A stretch of DNA of 37,777 nt from Tectiglobus sp963922535 (GCA_963922535.1 CAWUIN010000015.1:1-37777), one strand, 5' to 3'; positions 7,787 through 16,177 are shown, counted from the stretch's first letter. The notes: generated by a model not told the origin, from the sequence alone. Program-made: numbers and translations.

Positions 7787-7810
7787 GCCGTGTCGCAAAT
7801 TAGCACGCGA
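7783..7810. repeat. Interspersed repeat end, copy E (phnF stop)
   Basis: The sequence TTAGGCCGTGTCG, then CAAATTAGCACGCGA, matches the outer end of the repeat family (reverse complement of 15210-15237, and 22078-22110). It supplies the phnF stop codon (TAG, 7784-7786). Only one end is recognisable here, so it is a fragment or a solo end. Confidence 0.65.
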
Positions 7811-7849
7811 AAATATGAACTCCATCACAAAGTTACCAATGAGGCGAAT

Positions 7850-8464
7850 ATGAGCAAGAAACTAGGACTTGAGCCCTGTATTCATCCCGAAGCCGAAGTT
7901 ATCGATTGCAAGATCGGCCGATACACGGAAGTCGGCGCCCGCACGCGCTTGGTTGAAACAACGCTCGGCGACTATTCGTATGTCGTCAACGACAGCGACA
8001 TTATTTATTCCGAAATCGGCAAGCACGTTTCGATTGCGGCGATGACCCGGATCAACCCTGGCAATCACCCGATATGGCGTGCCAGCCAGTCCCACTTTAC
8101 CTACCGCGCCTCTCAGTACTTTCCAGGCGAAGCGGACGAGGCAGAATTTTTCGACTGGCGCCGTGCACACAAGGTTACAATCAGCCACGATGCCTGGATC
8201 GGCCACGGGGCGGTTATCCTGGCCGGCCGCAAGATCGGTGCCGGCGCCGTTGTCGCGGCTGGCGCCATCGTCACCAAAGACGTCACACCATACGTTATCG
8301 TCGGCGGCAATCCGGCCCGCGAAATCAAGCGCCGTCTGCCGGAGAATATCGCTGAGCGCATGCAGGCCCTTGCATGGTGGGACTGGTCACACGAACAATT
8401 ACACGCCGCCCTGCCGGATTTCCGCGCTTTGTCTGCCGAGGAATTCATCGAAAAATATGTATGA
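7850..8464 (+). CDS. Phosphonate-associated hexapeptide-repeat acetyltransferase-like protein
   Basis: The 204-residue product is a left-handed beta-helix (hexapeptide) transferase of the family found next to C-P lyase operons. Features are a CKIGRYTEVGARTRLVETTLGDYSYV start of the helix, SEIGKHVSIAAMTRINPGNHP and later HDAWIGHGAVILAGRKIGAGAVVAAGAIV. NPAREIKRR and a helical tail follow. The family resembles chloramphenicol/xenobiotic acetyltransferases, but its substrate in phosphonate metabolism is not established, so I give no reaction. The ATG at 7850 fits homologue N-termini. The frame is open to a GTG at 7790, but that stretch overlaps the interspersed repeat. It is probably cotranscribed with phnF. 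Confidence 0.88.
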   Translation: MSKKLGLEPCIHPEAEVIDCKIGRYTEVGARTRLVETTLGDYSYVVNDSDIIYSEIGKHVSIAAMTRINPGNHPIWRASQSHFTYRASQYFPGEADEAEFFDWRRAHKVTISHDAWIGHGAVILAGRKIGAGAVVAAGAIVTKDVTPYVIVGGNPAREIKRRLPENIAERMQALAWWDWSHEQLHAALPDFRALSAEEFIEKYV

Positions 8465-8549
8465 ACAGCCCTTGCGTGCGATGCAGGCAGCTATTGCAAG
8501 CCAAAGCGTGTTTTCCTTTTCTCCAAGTTTACAATACCGGATTTCTAAC

Positions 8550-8573
8550 ACGCAAATGATATTATTGCGTTTT
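8550..8573 (+). terminator. Probable Rho-independent terminator after the transferase gene
   Basis: ACGCAA (8550-8555) and TTGCGT (8565-8570) form a short stem with a 9-base loop followed by TTTC. The stem is only 6 bp, so this is a modest candidate. It lies 85 bases downstream of the transferase stop. Confidence 0.4.
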
Positions 8574-8589
8574 CGGTTCTTCTAACAAA

Positions 8590-8622
8590 AACGCACGATC
8601 TATGGCGTATAGATCGTGCGTT
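8590..8622. terminator. Perfect 14-bp inverted repeat, loop of 5; terminator-like
   Basis: AACGCACGATCTAT (8590-8603) is an exact reverse complement of 8609-8622. On the plus strand there is no T run after it; on the minus strand it is followed by TTTTTGTT-like sequence, so it would terminate minus-strand transcription. No minus-strand gene ends here, so it may be a barrier or part of the 3' end of the phnF transcript. Confidence 0.5.
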
Positions 8623-8910
8623 CATGCGGGGTAAAGAATGGCCTGACCCGGGGAGAGAAGACTCGATAAGGGGGGCTGAAAACCGAGACTACCGAGTCAG
8701 ACCAAATCGTTATTGACATTGATAATTAGCCTTTGGGGCCTGTAAAAGTTTAGACTAGGGCAGTTCTGTGATATTTTTTTCTGATTGTTACAAAGCGTCA
8801 ACCTAGAGCAGACAAGTTTGATACAAATATCGACTGCAGGAGCAGGATTGCGTTGAAAAGCCTTCATGTAGAAGATATCATACAGGTTTTGATCTTAAGG
8901 AGTAGGCGCT
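8623..8910. other. Upstream region of the DUF2794 gene
   Basis: No gene recognised. Two short arms, GACTCG near 8660 and CGAGTC near 8694, could fold a leader or hairpin. A TTGACA-like hexamer occurs near 8713, but I see no convincing -10 box at a normal distance. A good ribosome binding site (AAGGAG) precedes the GTG at 8911. Confidence 0.4.
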
Positions 8911-9294
8911 GTGAGCAAGATCCAACCCATAGCTCTTCGCCCCGCAGGTCCTGGCACACCAGCCAGATGCAAACCTTCTGCATCAGTGGCAACGATGCCC
9001 GTTTGCTTCACACGACAGGAACTCCAGACAATCCTGAATGTCTATGGGCGGAATGTAGCCATGGGTGAATGGCGTGATTATGCGATTGATATGAACCGCG
9101 ATAAAGCGATTTTTTCGATTTTCAGGCGTTCAAGCGAAATGCCAATCTACAGGGTTGAGAAAACCCCTAAGCTCGCACGCAGACAAGGTTCTTTTAGCGT
9201 GATTTCAGCAACGGGTTTAATTCTAAAGCGCGGAGCCGATCTGCGCCGTGTTCTCTATGCCATCGATAAACGCGTGAATCTGGTCGAAAAATAA
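8911..9294 (+). CDS. DUF2794 domain protein
   Basis: A 127-residue protein of the DUF2794 family, found almost only in alphaproteobacteria and of unknown function. The family core is plain: VYGRNVAMGEWRDYAIDM, then AIFSIFRRSSEMPIYRVEK, PKLARRQGSFSV and ATGLILKRG. The GTG at 8911 is chosen because AAGGAG lies eight bases upstream. The first 30 residues are Pro/Ala-rich and probably disordered. No signal peptide or membrane segment is visible, so it should be cytoplasmic. It is monocistronic and ends at a strong bidirectional terminator shared with the convergent BI-1 gene. Confidence 0.9.
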   Translation: MSKIQPIALRPAGPGTPARCKPSASVATMPVCFTRQELQTILNVYGRNVAMGEWRDYAIDMNRDKAIFSIFRRSSEMPIYRVEKTPKLARRQGSFSVISATGLILKRGADLRRVLYAIDKRVNLVEK

Positions 9295-9330
9295 GAATTA
9301 TAAGAATTAAGAATATTGTTCCAAACGAAT

Positions 9331-9355
9331 AAAGGGCCTCCGGAAGAGGCCCTTT
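9331..9355. terminator. Bidirectional Rho-independent terminator
   Basis: AAAGGGCCTC and GAGGCCCTTT form a perfect 10-bp stem around a 5-base loop (CGGAA), with A residues on one side and T residues on the other. It lies between the convergent DUF2794 and Bax-inhibitor-like genes and can serve both. Confidence 0.92.
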
Positions 9356-9403
9356 GATTTATTTCTCATGGCGATATCTTCAAGAAATAGTTATGTAACA
9401 AGA

Positions 9404-10177
9404 TTACTCGTCATTACCCATAAGAGCCAGCAGGAACTGGAACATGTTGACAAAATCCAGATACAACGAGAGAGCACCGAAGATTGAAGCCTGCGCCACT
9501 GCTTCCTGATCACCAGCAACATGGTAGTACTCGTCCTTGATCCGCTGTGTGTCGTAAGCAGTCAGACCGGCGAAAACAAGCAAACCAATGACTGAGATCG
9601 CAAACTGCAAGGCACTGGATTGCAGAAAGAAGTTAACTAATGCAGCCAGGATGATACCAACCACACCCATGATCAGGAATGAGCCCCAACCTGACAAGTC
9701 TTTTTTTGTCGTGTAACCATAAAGGCTCAAAGCTGCAAATGCGGCTGAAGCCACGAAAAAGACCTGTGTGATCGAGCCGCCTGTAAAGCGAATAAATATC
9801 GAGGACATCGATATACCCATTACGGCAGCAAAGGCCCAGAACACCATCTGCGCGTTGGCAGCACTCAGGCGTGCGAACGACATGATCATAATGAAAGCCA
9901 GTGGCGACAGAGCGATGATAAACCAGACCCAGCCGGTGTAGACGGCCGCACCTAGCTCAGTCAGCATCACACCATTTCTCATCTGAGATGCCGCCTGCGA
10001 TGGATCATTTGTTGTAAGCGCTGAGAATACTGCAAATGCTACAATACCGGTCAGCGCCACACCGAGTGTCATGTAATTGTATACACCAAGCATGTAAGAG
10101 CGCAGGCCTTCATCGACGACAGCGCCCTGCTGAGCCTGGGCATTCGCCATTGAATAACGGTTGTCAGTCTGTGACAT
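9404..10177 (-). CDS. Bax inhibitor-1/YccA family membrane protein
   Basis: A 257-residue integral membrane protein of the BI-1 (TMBIM/YccA) family, with about seven hydrophobic segments. In bacteria such proteins are proposed calcium-leak channels or modulators of membrane proteolysis; the role here is not known. Family features are YMTLGVALTGIVAF near the N-terminus, the MGISMSSIFIRFT segment, and the C-terminal GLTAYDTQRIKDEYY followed by ASIFGALSLYLDFVNMFQFLL, which contains the conserved acidic pair region. The ATG at 10177 is preceded by GGAGG. An in-frame extension to 10285 lacks family similarity. It is monocistronic. Confidence 0.93.
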   Translation of the reverse strand: MSQTDNRYSMANAQAQQGAVVDEGLRSYMLGVYNYMTLGVALTGIVAFAVFSALTTNDPSQAASQMRNGVMLTELGAAVYTGWVWFIIALSPLAFIMIMSFARLSAANAQMVFWAFAAVMGISMSSIFIRFTGGSITQVFFVASAAFAALSLYGYTTKKDLSGWGSFLIMGVVGIILAALVNFFLQSSALQFAISVIGLLVFAGLTAYDTQRIKDEYYHVAGDQEAVAQASIFGALSLYLDFVNMFQFLLALMGNDE

Positions 10178-10801
10178 TTTCCCTAATTCCTCCGAATATT
10201 CGCCTTTTTTTGCGAGGCAAACAGAAACAAACCGGATATGTTTGTTCTCGCACTCCAAATCAAGGAGTAGCACGAACAGATTCATATCAGATCAATAAGA
10301 ATTCAATCATTGAACTGCAAGTCTATTTGATGAGAGAAGCCAAACAATTATTAAATAAGCCAACATCAGGCTGCCGTGATGTGAGATTACCACAGCCTGC
10401 GGGCGTTGCGAAGTGTTTTCCATAGTGCCGAACCCTTTTGACATTCGCCATACAAACGTTCGCTATATAAATCTGATTTGGAACGTTACGATTTGGAATG
10501 TTAAAGGCCTTTCTACAAGATCGCGAGCGGACATCACCGACCTATGCATTTGTTGCTACGTTTTACATATGGTACCTTATTATGGTAAGCGGTACCGAAA
10601 AGGGTTAACTTCGCCCAATTTTTCTCTGAGACGAGACGAATTTTTCTGCCAGAAGCGTTCCTTCGCTTAGTTGAGCGCCGCTCCATCGGCGCGAATAAGT
10701 CTTGGCTGGAGGAAAACATCGTCTCCGCCGGCTTCGCGCGGCAATTGACGATACACCCTGGTGGCCTGTATCATTTAAAATGAGGGTTAGGCCGAGAAAA
10801 G
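10178..10801. other. Long intergenic region between BI-1 and thpR genes
   Basis: These 624 bases sit between divergent genes and hold both promoters. No coding frame looks protein-like; short frames on both strands have random composition. GGTACC occurs twice about 20 bases apart near 10575-10600. Near 10732-10765, GCGCGGCAATTGACGATACACC resembles a worn end of the interspersed repeat family (weak match). Confidence 0.4.
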
Positions 10802-11365
10802 ATGCCGCGACTTTTCACAGCAATACGCATACCCACTGATATCGCCGCGCAGTTGGCCCGGTTTCGGGAGCCGCTTCCGGGTGCACGCTGGATTGAGCCA
10901 CAGAACTATCACCTGACACTGCGCTTTATCGGCGACGTTACCACCCCCGTTGCACGGGAATTTGCCGATCATTTATCACGCTTAGAACTGGATGGTTTTG
11001 AGATAAGGCTCAGGGGTTTTGGCGTTTTTGGTGGTCATGATCCCAAAGCATTGTGGGCCGGCATTGATGCCCCATCGCAACTGGATGCCCTTTACCGGGC
11101 CAATGAGCGTGCGGCACGCGCTGCAGGCCTGAAGCCGGAACGCCAGAAATTCAAACCCCATGTCACAATTGCACGTTTTCGCCATACGCGGATTGAGGCG
11201 GTGTCAAGATTTCTGCAGCGTCACGCTGCGTCGGCAAGTATGCCAATTTATGTTGACCGGTTTTATCTTATATCGTCAAAACCTCATAGTGGTGGCGGGC
11301 CATATGTCGTTGAACAGGAATTTGCCTTGCATAATTATGCATGGGCGGATGAGTACGAAGACTAA
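10802..11365 (+). CDS. thpR: ThpR, RNA 2',3'-cyclic phosphodiesterase (2H family)
   Basis: A 2H phosphoesterase of the LigT/ThpR family that opens 2',3'-cyclic phosphates at RNA ends. Both HxTx catalytic motifs are present: HLTL (about residues 37-40) and HVTI (about 119-122). The protein is 187 residues, normal length, starting MPRLFTAIRIP and containing LRFIGDV after the first motif. The ATG at 10802 is well supported by the family N-terminus. The stop codon TAA (11363-11365) overlaps the beginning of a decayed interspersed-repeat copy. It is followed in the same direction by a pterin carbinolamine dehydratase gene. Confidence 0.92.
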   Translation: MPRLFTAIRIPTDIAAQLARFREPLPGARWIEPQNYHLTLRFIGDVTTPVAREFADHLSRLELDGFEIRLRGFGVFGGHDPKALWAGIDAPSQLDALYRANERAARAAGLKPERQKFKPHVTIARFRHTRIEAVSRFLQRHAASASMPIYVDRFYLISSKPHSGGGPYVVEQEFALHNYAWADEYED

Positions 11366-11430
11366 GGCGTGCCCTAAACAACGCGGGAGCCGGGCTTACT
11401 TATTCCGCGAAATGCGATCAAAAGGAGCAA
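11361..11430. repeat. Decayed copy H of the interspersed repeat (after thpR)
   Basis: Starting CTAAGGCGTG and passing through AACGCGGGAGCCGGGCTT to GCGAAATGCGATCAAAAGGAGC, this follows the order of the reverse-complemented copy A: outer end, CGCGAGAGC block, GCGAAATCGA arm, AAGGAGC block. Similarity is clearly lower than among copies A to D, so I call it decayed. It contributes the thpR stop codon. Confidence 0.45.
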
Positions 11431-11630
11431 ATTTTCCTTGCCGCAAATTTGCGCTTTCTTGTACAGAATGTGGCTTCTACATCACACAAATGCGCCTTAC
11501 CAGGCAAAAATCCGTCTCTGCCGACTTTGTGCGGCAACAGGCGGCACGGCCTAGTTTTAAAACCAGACCAGTTTCGCTCTCACCTGCAAGAAAAGCTGTT
11601 GAAACGCGAACGTTTAAGGGAGCTAAGGTT

Positions 11631-11921
11631 ATGAACATTCTGTCCGGAGAAGACCGTATTCATGCACTTACGAGTATCAGTGCCTGGCAACGCGCTGATG
11701 GCCGTGACGCAATTACAAGATCTTTCAAATTCGCAGACTTCAATGAAGCGTTTGGATTTATGCAACAGGTTGCCAGACTCGCAGAGGAGGCAAACCACCA
11801 TCCTGAGTGGTTCAACGTTTATAATCGGGTGGACATTATACTGACCAGTCATGATGCGGGCGGTCTTACAACTCGTGACATTAATCTTGCTCAACGCATT
11901 GACGCCCTGGTTGACGATTGA
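11631..11921 (+). CDS. 4a-hydroxytetrahydrobiopterin dehydratase (pterin-4-alpha-carbinolamine dehydratase)
   Basis: A 96-residue member of the PCD/DCoH family, which dehydrates 4a-hydroxytetrahydrobiopterin during pterin recycling, usually alongside phenylalanine hydroxylase. The diagnostic active-site segment is ANHHPEWFNVYNRVDIILTSHDAGG, split here as ANHHPEW at residues 54-60 and TSHDAGGLT at 72-80. SFKFADFNEAFGFM precedes it, as in the family. The ATG at 11631 fits the family N-terminus; the frame upstream to 11160 runs through thpR and the repeat and is not coding. No phenylalanine hydroxylase gene is in the window. Confidence 0.93.
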   Translation: MNILSGEDRIHALTSISAWQRADGRDAITRSFKFADFNEAFGFMQQVARLAEEANHHPEWFNVYNRVDIILTSHDAGGLTTRDINLAQRIDALVDD

Positions 11922-11969
11922 TCCATCGGCCTGTATCGCTTACATCAACACGTAAGAATATTGTGTGTT

Positions 11970-12050
11970 ATGGTTTATAAGCAGGAGGCGGATGAAGTCA
12001 TTGCAGGCATTTTCAAGTCCGACGACGCCTTCATGAGCCAGTTGCATTAA
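11970..12050 (+). CDS. Possible 26-residue small ORF
   Basis: ATG at 11970 opens a short frame MVYKQEADEVIAGIFKSDDA ending in FMSQLH and TAA at 12048-12050, directly abutting the ATG at 12051 of the methyltransferase. Codon choice looks coding and the stop-start junction would allow translational coupling. However, there is no clear Shine-Dalgarno and I recognise no family. It could be a leader peptide, a small protein, or chance. Confidence 0.25.
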   Translation: MVYKQEADEVIAGIFKSDDAFMSQLH

Positions 12051-12638
12051 ATGCTTTTTCGTAATGACTTGAGAATGCAGACCATGGTCTTTGAAACTTG
12101 GCCGCCCCAATCGCGTGGTTATTTTGCCATCGGTGCAGAGCGTATGTCGAAGTCTTTAAACCTGGGTAATCTTATGCGCTCGGCGCATGGCTTTGGCGCA
12201 AGCTTCACGTTCACAATCGGTGCAACTTATCAGGCTTTGGAAGCGCAGGCCGATACGTCGAAAGGGGCGCTTCATCTGCCGCATTACAACTGGAGCACAA
12301 CCGATGAACTGGTGTTACCAACAGGCTGCCGCCTGGTTGGGATTGAACTTCTCGATCAGGCGATTGATCTTCCAAGCTTCCGCCACCCACGGCAAGCAGC
12401 GTATGTTCTGGGGCCTGAACGTGGCTCGCTATCGGCGGAGCTGATTGCCCGATGCGATTACATCGTTCGCATCCCTACGCGGTTTTGTGTTAATGTTGCA
12501 ATGGCAGGTGCCATTGTGATGTATGATCGCATCAGATCCATGTCACGCTTCGCGGAACGACCCGTTGGTGAAGGCGGGCCAGTCGAAAAAGCGAAAAAAC
12601 ATTGCCACGGGACACGTTTTGTACGCTCAACGGGGTGA
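12051..12638 (+). CDS. TrmH/SpoU-family RNA 2'-O-methyltransferase
   Basis: A SPOUT-fold RNA methyltransferase. The family motifs are NLGNLMRSAHGFGAS (motif 1, about residues 37-51), YVLGPERGSLS (motif 2, about 118-128) and IPTRFCVNVAMAGAIVMYDR (motif 3, about 142-161), which build the knotted AdoMet site. Homologues usually begin close to RGYFAIG (residue 22), so the start is uncertain: ATG at 12051, 12075 or 12084 are all possible and none has a good Shine-Dalgarno. The target RNA cannot be told from sequence. The tail after residue 170 is basic. It is not closely linked to the following secreted-protein gene. Confidence 0.88.
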   Translation: MLFRNDLRMQTMVFETWPPQSRGYFAIGAERMSKSLNLGNLMRSAHGFGASFTFTIGATYQALEAQADTSKGALHLPHYNWSTTDELVLPTGCRLVGIELLDQAIDLPSFRHPRQAAYVLGPERGSLSAELIARCDYIVRIPTRFCVNVAMAGAIVMYDRIRSMSRFAERPVGEGGPVEKAKKHCHGTRFVRSTG

Positions 12639-12715
12639 CAGACACGTCCATACTGGATTATATCGTCCACTAGAATATTTACAGAAGCCAAAGCGCTTTG
12701 AACAGCGGGGAGACT

Positions 12716-13228
12716 ATGCCGAAGACGTCGATCGTATTTGCAGCTGCCCTTGCAGTTTTCATGTCTGGGCCCTTTGCATATGCACAGCAGGGCACCAAGG
12801 TTCTTTCGAAGCATAAAGACTGGGCACTTTATTCACACACGGGCGAGCCCGCTACGATATGCTTTATTTCTGCCAAGCCACGCGAGAAAGAACCAAAGGA
12901 TTTTGATAAAGATCCCAGTTATTTCTACATATCTGCGTGGCCGGATGACGGCGTGAAAGCAGAAGTGAGCGTAAAGATTGGCACTCAACTGCAAGATGGC
13001 AGTGATGTAGACATACAGATCGGCAGTTCACGTTATAAACTCTTCATCAAAGAAGGTAAGGCTTTTGTGAACGATGCCACGCAAGAGCTCAAATTGATCG
13101 CATCCATGAAGCGCGGGTCATTCATGAAGGTGAGTTCAACAGTGAGTGATGGCACAAAACTTGAGGAAACCTATTCACTGCTTGGAGTTACCGCAGCTGT
13201 GAACGCATTGCGGCGTGGTTGTAGCTAA
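12716..13228 (+). CDS. Invasion-associated locus B (IalB) family secreted protein
   Basis: The protein begins MPKTSIVFAAALAVFMSG and has a signal peptide with probable cleavage after AYA, so it should be periplasmic or outer-membrane associated. The mature part follows the IalB family: DWALYSHTGEPATICFI, DPSYFYISAWPDDG, EVSVKIGTQLQDGSD and a C-terminal cysteine (RRGCS) that could pair with the ICF cysteine. IalB was named for a Bartonella invasion locus, but the family is widespread in free-living alphaproteobacteria and its function is unclear. The ATG at 12716 is preceded by GGGGAG; a TTG at 12698 is in frame but less likely. Length is 170 residues. Confidence 0.85.
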   Translation: MPKTSIVFAAALAVFMSGPFAYAQQGTKVLSKHKDWALYSHTGEPATICFISAKPREKEPKDFDKDPSYFYISAWPDDGVKAEVSVKIGTQLQDGSDVDIQIGSSRYKLFIKEGKAFVNDATQELKLIASMKRGSFMKVSSTVSDGTKLEETYSLLGVTAAVNALRRGCS

Positions 13229-13287
13229 GCAGGCTTCACCCAACCTGCTTCCAATGCCTGATCTGCAGGAAGATAAAGTTTTTCTTC

Positions 13288-13929
13288 TTACATCCGGCCA
13301 GGCTTTTTCAAATGGATATAAAGCGCCCCCTCACCGCCATGGTGGATGTGCGCTGACATATAACTTACAACGACAGCAGAAAATTCAGGCTCACGCAGCC
13401 AGTGTGGCACCATGCGCTTGAGCACACCTCGATTTTCTGCTTCGCCACCATCCCATGGAACATCCGAGATCAATGGTTCACCTTTGCCGGTGATAACTAA
13501 TATGATCCTGTGGCCTTTGGCCAGCGATGAAAACAGAAAACGTCTGAGTTCAGCTTTCGCCTCGTGCTGTCGCATTCCGTGCAAATCTAGACGTGCATCT
13601 ATTTTTGTGCGCCCCTTGCCGACTTTTTTGGCAAGCTTTTGATCAAAACAGGCAAACTGAGCCTCGTTGACCGCCTGCTTGGTCGGCGTCTGCAGAGCCG
13701 CGATCTGCGCGGGTTTGGCGCCCCCCAACCTCAATTTACGCTGCTGCTTAGACTGCTGTTGTGTTTGGGCTGAAACGGCTTTTTTTTGCGACGGCGGTGG
13801 TGTGTGGGGCGAAGCATCGCGAGCGGGCTGCAACGGTTTGATCTTTTGCGATATTTGCTGCCAGAGCGCTTGTTCTTCCTCTGTTAAATTGCGTTGCCGC
13901 CGGCGCTTGTCTGGCTTGCCACCGTTCAT
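13288..13929 (-). CDS. Smr/MutS2-domain protein
   Basis: A 213-residue protein with a low-complexity, Gln/Lys/Pro-rich N-terminal half and a C-terminal Smr domain (about 115-205). The domain shows LDLHGMRQHEA with the DLHG motif, ITGKGEP, GVLKRMVPHWL and a final beta-strand YIHLKKPGR. Smr domains are nucleases or nucleic-acid binding modules; the substrate here is unknown. Its start overlaps the stop of mltA by one base, so the two are translationally coupled. The gene order Tim44-like, mltA, smr on one strand with fxsA divergent is the conserved rhizobial arrangement. Confidence 0.92.
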   Translation of the reverse strand: MNGGKPDKRRRQRNLTEEEQALWQQISQKIKPLQPARDASPHTPPPSQKKAVSAQTQQQSKQQRKLRLGGAKPAQIAALQTPTKQAVNEAQFACFDQKLAKKVGKGRTKIDARLDLHGMRQHEAKAELRRFLFSSLAKGHRIILVITGKGEPLISDVPWDGGEAENRGVLKRMVPHWLREPEFSAVVVSYMSAHIHHGGEGALYIHLKKPGRM

Positions 13930-15044
13930 CAGCCAAGGGAACTCCTTGGTATAAGAACAAAAAAATTGCAGCTATGCTTGGTGCGTCCCGCAAGCGCACC
14001 CGCCCGATCGCCCGAACCATAGAAGAAATCGCCGCGTTCAGGGCCGATGATTGCAGAACCAACATCCTGAGCAATCAGCAGTCTTTGGAAGGCGCTTTGA
14101 GAGACGCTTTGAGAGAAAGGCACCAAATCATCGAGCCCGGAGGACGAGACAAACACAGGCAATCCGATATGATGAAAACCGGCGTCCACAGCCAGGCTGC
14201 GGCCCGCCGTTAAAGGGATATTATGCACTCCGTGTGCGCTGACAGCATCCGCATCTCCCAATTCCCTGAAGAAAATAAATGATTTGTTTTGCCACATGGT
14301 CTGCCGGGCACGTTGAGGATCGCTCTTGAGCCAGTCCTTTAACGTATCCAGAGTTATGGATGCGTGAGGCAGCCATCCCTGATCCGCTACATAGCGTCCA
14401 ATGGAGGTGTAGGGATAACCATTCTTGCCGTCATAACCAACGCGGATGCGCTGGCCGTCAGGTAAAACTGCAATGCCAGATCCCTGCACGTGCAGGAAAA
14501 AGACCTCTATGGCATCTTCAAAATAAAGCAATTCAAGACCTCTGCCATCGAGTGCGCCCTGTTCAATGGCCGCGCGTTCGGCAAAAGGCTCCAGCCCATG
14601 TTTGGTTTGCCGCAAATGCGTGAAGGCGATACCGGCAGCACCTCGCAACGCATCATTAACCGCATTTATAAGTTCATCTGGCCGTTTGTATATCGGAACT
14701 TTGAAACGCTGCGTTGCAACGCGCGAAGCCTGCAACATGGGTTCATAGTAGCCGGTGAGCAGGCCATACTCGCCATCGTGCTCAACTGCACAGGGCTGAA
14801 AGTTTGCTTCGAAAAACGATCGGCCATTATCAGCATTGCAATCAGGCCTTGCCAGTTTGAGAGCCTCACGGCTGAGAGCCGCCAGATGGGCACCGTAGCT
14901 GCTGCCAGGCGATGAAATTTGACTTGTCAAAGCGTTAAGAGCAGCTGCGCAGTCTGCAAAGGGTTTGAGCGCTGCGCCAACATCATCTGTAGCCCATCCC
15001 GGAACTTCATGAAAGCCCAGCGGACGATAACGGATTTCAACCAT
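13929..15044 (-). CDS. mltA: MltA, membrane-bound lytic murein transglycosylase A family
   Basis: A lytic transglycosylase that cleaves the glycan strands of peptidoglycan. MltA features are LLTGYYEPMLQASR (around residue 95), the YPYTSIGRYVADQGWL segment (about 210-225) and the C-terminal 3D-domain strand DVGSAIIGPERGDFFYGSGD with the catalytic aspartate region, then RAGALAGRTKHS. The length of 371 residues is normal. No signal peptide is visible from the ATG at 15044, so export may depend on an unrecognised upstream start or the protein is atypical. In related genomes the Tim44-like gene lies just upstream; here a repeat copy of about 170 bp separates them. Confidence 0.93.
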   Translation of the reverse strand: MVEIRYRPLGFHEVPGWATDDVGAALKPFADCAAALNALTSQISSPGSSYGAHLAALSREALKLARPDCNADNGRSFFEANFQPCAVEHDGEYGLLTGYYEPMLQASRVATQRFKVPIYKRPDELINAVNDALRGAAGIAFTHLRQTKHGLEPFAERAAIEQGALDGRGLELLYFEDAIEVFFLHVQGSGIAVLPDGQRIRVGYDGKNGYPYTSIGRYVADQGWLPHASITLDTLKDWLKSDPQRARQTMWQNKSFIFFRELGDADAVSAHGVHNIPLTAGRSLAVDAGFHHIGLPVFVSSSGLDDLVPFSQSVSQSAFQRLLIAQDVGSAIIGPERGDFFYGSGDRAGALAGRTKHSCNFFVLIPRSSLG

Positions 15045-15064
15045 TCAGTCCGCTCCATTACGAG

Positions 15065-15237
15065 GGCACATCGTCAATTACCGCACAAATCCGGGGGGCG
15101 AAGGGAGTTGGCGAAATCGGCCCGTTTCGGCGTCGCTCGTCCTCGAATATGCCCAGCATTTCCTTCGTCCTCGCTCCTTGAAACGAACTCGATTTCGCCA
15201 AACCTGCTCTCGCGTGCTGATTGACGACACGGCCTAA
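15065..15237. repeat. Interspersed palindromic repeat, most complete copy A
   Basis: Inner arms TTGGCGAAATCG (15108-15119) and CGATTTCGCCAA (15190-15201) are exact inverted repeats around a 70-base core. Outside them are weaker inverted ends: CACATCGTCAATTACCGC at the left, and GCTGATTGACGACACGGCC at the right. On the minus strand the core opens a 33-codon frame (15159-15058) whose first 17 residues match the frame in copy B at 12 positions. It sits between the Tim44-like gene and mltA, which are normally close. No transposase is present. Confidence 0.85.
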
Positions 15238-15448
15238 GGCATCGCGTTACAATTGAGTGCATATGGTCGGTTGCGGCAGATTTTCGCGCCCGTGGCAATC
15301 GATGCGCATACTTGAAACATGACTGCGAATGAATATTACTAAGGCATATTTTGAACCTTCTAACCAATATAAATCAATTTCGCCAGATCGGTTTCCGTAT
15401 GCCGGGTAGTGGCAGCTTTCATGGCCAGGATGCCGTCGATGCCATCAA

Positions 15449-16177
15449 TCAACTGGATGATTTTGTCGCAATCAAACGCCAATTCGGGTTTTGTGACGTT
15501 ACATCACGCGAAAACGTCCAAATGTCTGTAACCTCCATAACGCGCAGGGGATCGCCGCTTATTACTTCTCCGCTTTCATCACGTGTTGCCGATATCAACT
15601 GGCTGATGAATTTAACAGTTATGCTCGCTTCGTTATTATGCAATTCAGCATCAACGACTTCGGCTTTGTTGATACCTACAAAACTCTGATCAACCTGCTC
15701 TTTGCGCTGTTCCCTTTCGGATATCGCTGCATCAAATCCTTCAAACACAGGTTCGCTTAGAAGATCCCGCAGTAAATTACGGTTACCTTCGGCAAACGCC
15801 GTTACAATCATCTCATAGGCTTGTTTTGCTCCCACTACAAAATGCTCGATATCGAAAGCAGAATCGCGCTTGGCAATGGCGAGCAAGCCGTCACGGATTG
15901 TTTTATCTGTGATATTAAGAGATTTCCATTTTTCAAGAAGATCTTCTTCAGGCTGAGGCTTATGCTTGGATTGCGCATTGTTATGCGTGTTGCGCTGCGG
16001 TAATGTAACAACCTTTTCCGCTGCGGCGGCGGCGTGCTGTTCACGCGCGCGGATTTGACGGCTGATGCGTGCTTCGTCTTCATCCGTGCGGCGGCCAAGC
16101 ACGCTTCGTAACCGTAGGATTACAAAAACTGCGACCACAATTGCTAAAATCGTTAAAATGTGAAAATTTTCTTGCAT
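15449..16177 (-). CDS. Tim44/TimA-family inner-membrane protein
   Basis: A 242-residue protein with an N-terminal membrane anchor (FHILTILAIVVAVFVILRL, residues about 5-23), a charged Ala/Gln-rich linker, and a C-terminal Tim44-like domain (about 90-240). The domain is recognisable from FVVGAKQAYEMIVTAFAEG, NLLRDLLSEPVFEGF, ITVKFISQLISATRDE and the closing DIWTFSRDV and NWRLIATKSSS. The mitochondrial relative tethers Hsp70 to the import pore; in alphaproteobacteria the family is suggested to be a membrane adaptor. It is the first gene of the conserved cluster with mltA and smr, divergent from fxsA. Confidence 0.9.
   Translation of the reverse strand: MQENFHILTILAIVVAVFVILRLRSVLGRRTDEDEARISRQIRAREQHAAAAAEKVVTLPQRNTHNNAQSKHKPQPEEDLLEKWKSLNITDKTIRDGLLAIAKRDSAFDIEHFVVGAKQAYEMIVTAFAEGNRNLLRDLLSEPVFEGFDAAISEREQRKEQVDQSFVGINKAEVVDAELHNNEASITVKFISQLISATRDESGEVISGDPLRVMEVTDIWTFSRDVTSQNPNWRLIATKSSS

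Noticed and set aside
11160..11921. 253-residue frame containing the carbinolamine dehydratase
   Set aside because: The first 157 codons run out of frame through thpR and a repeat; only the last 96 residues match the family.
12738..12956. Second frame within the IalB-family gene
   Set aside because: Overlaps a gene with clear signal peptide and family motifs; the alternative product has no recognisable features.
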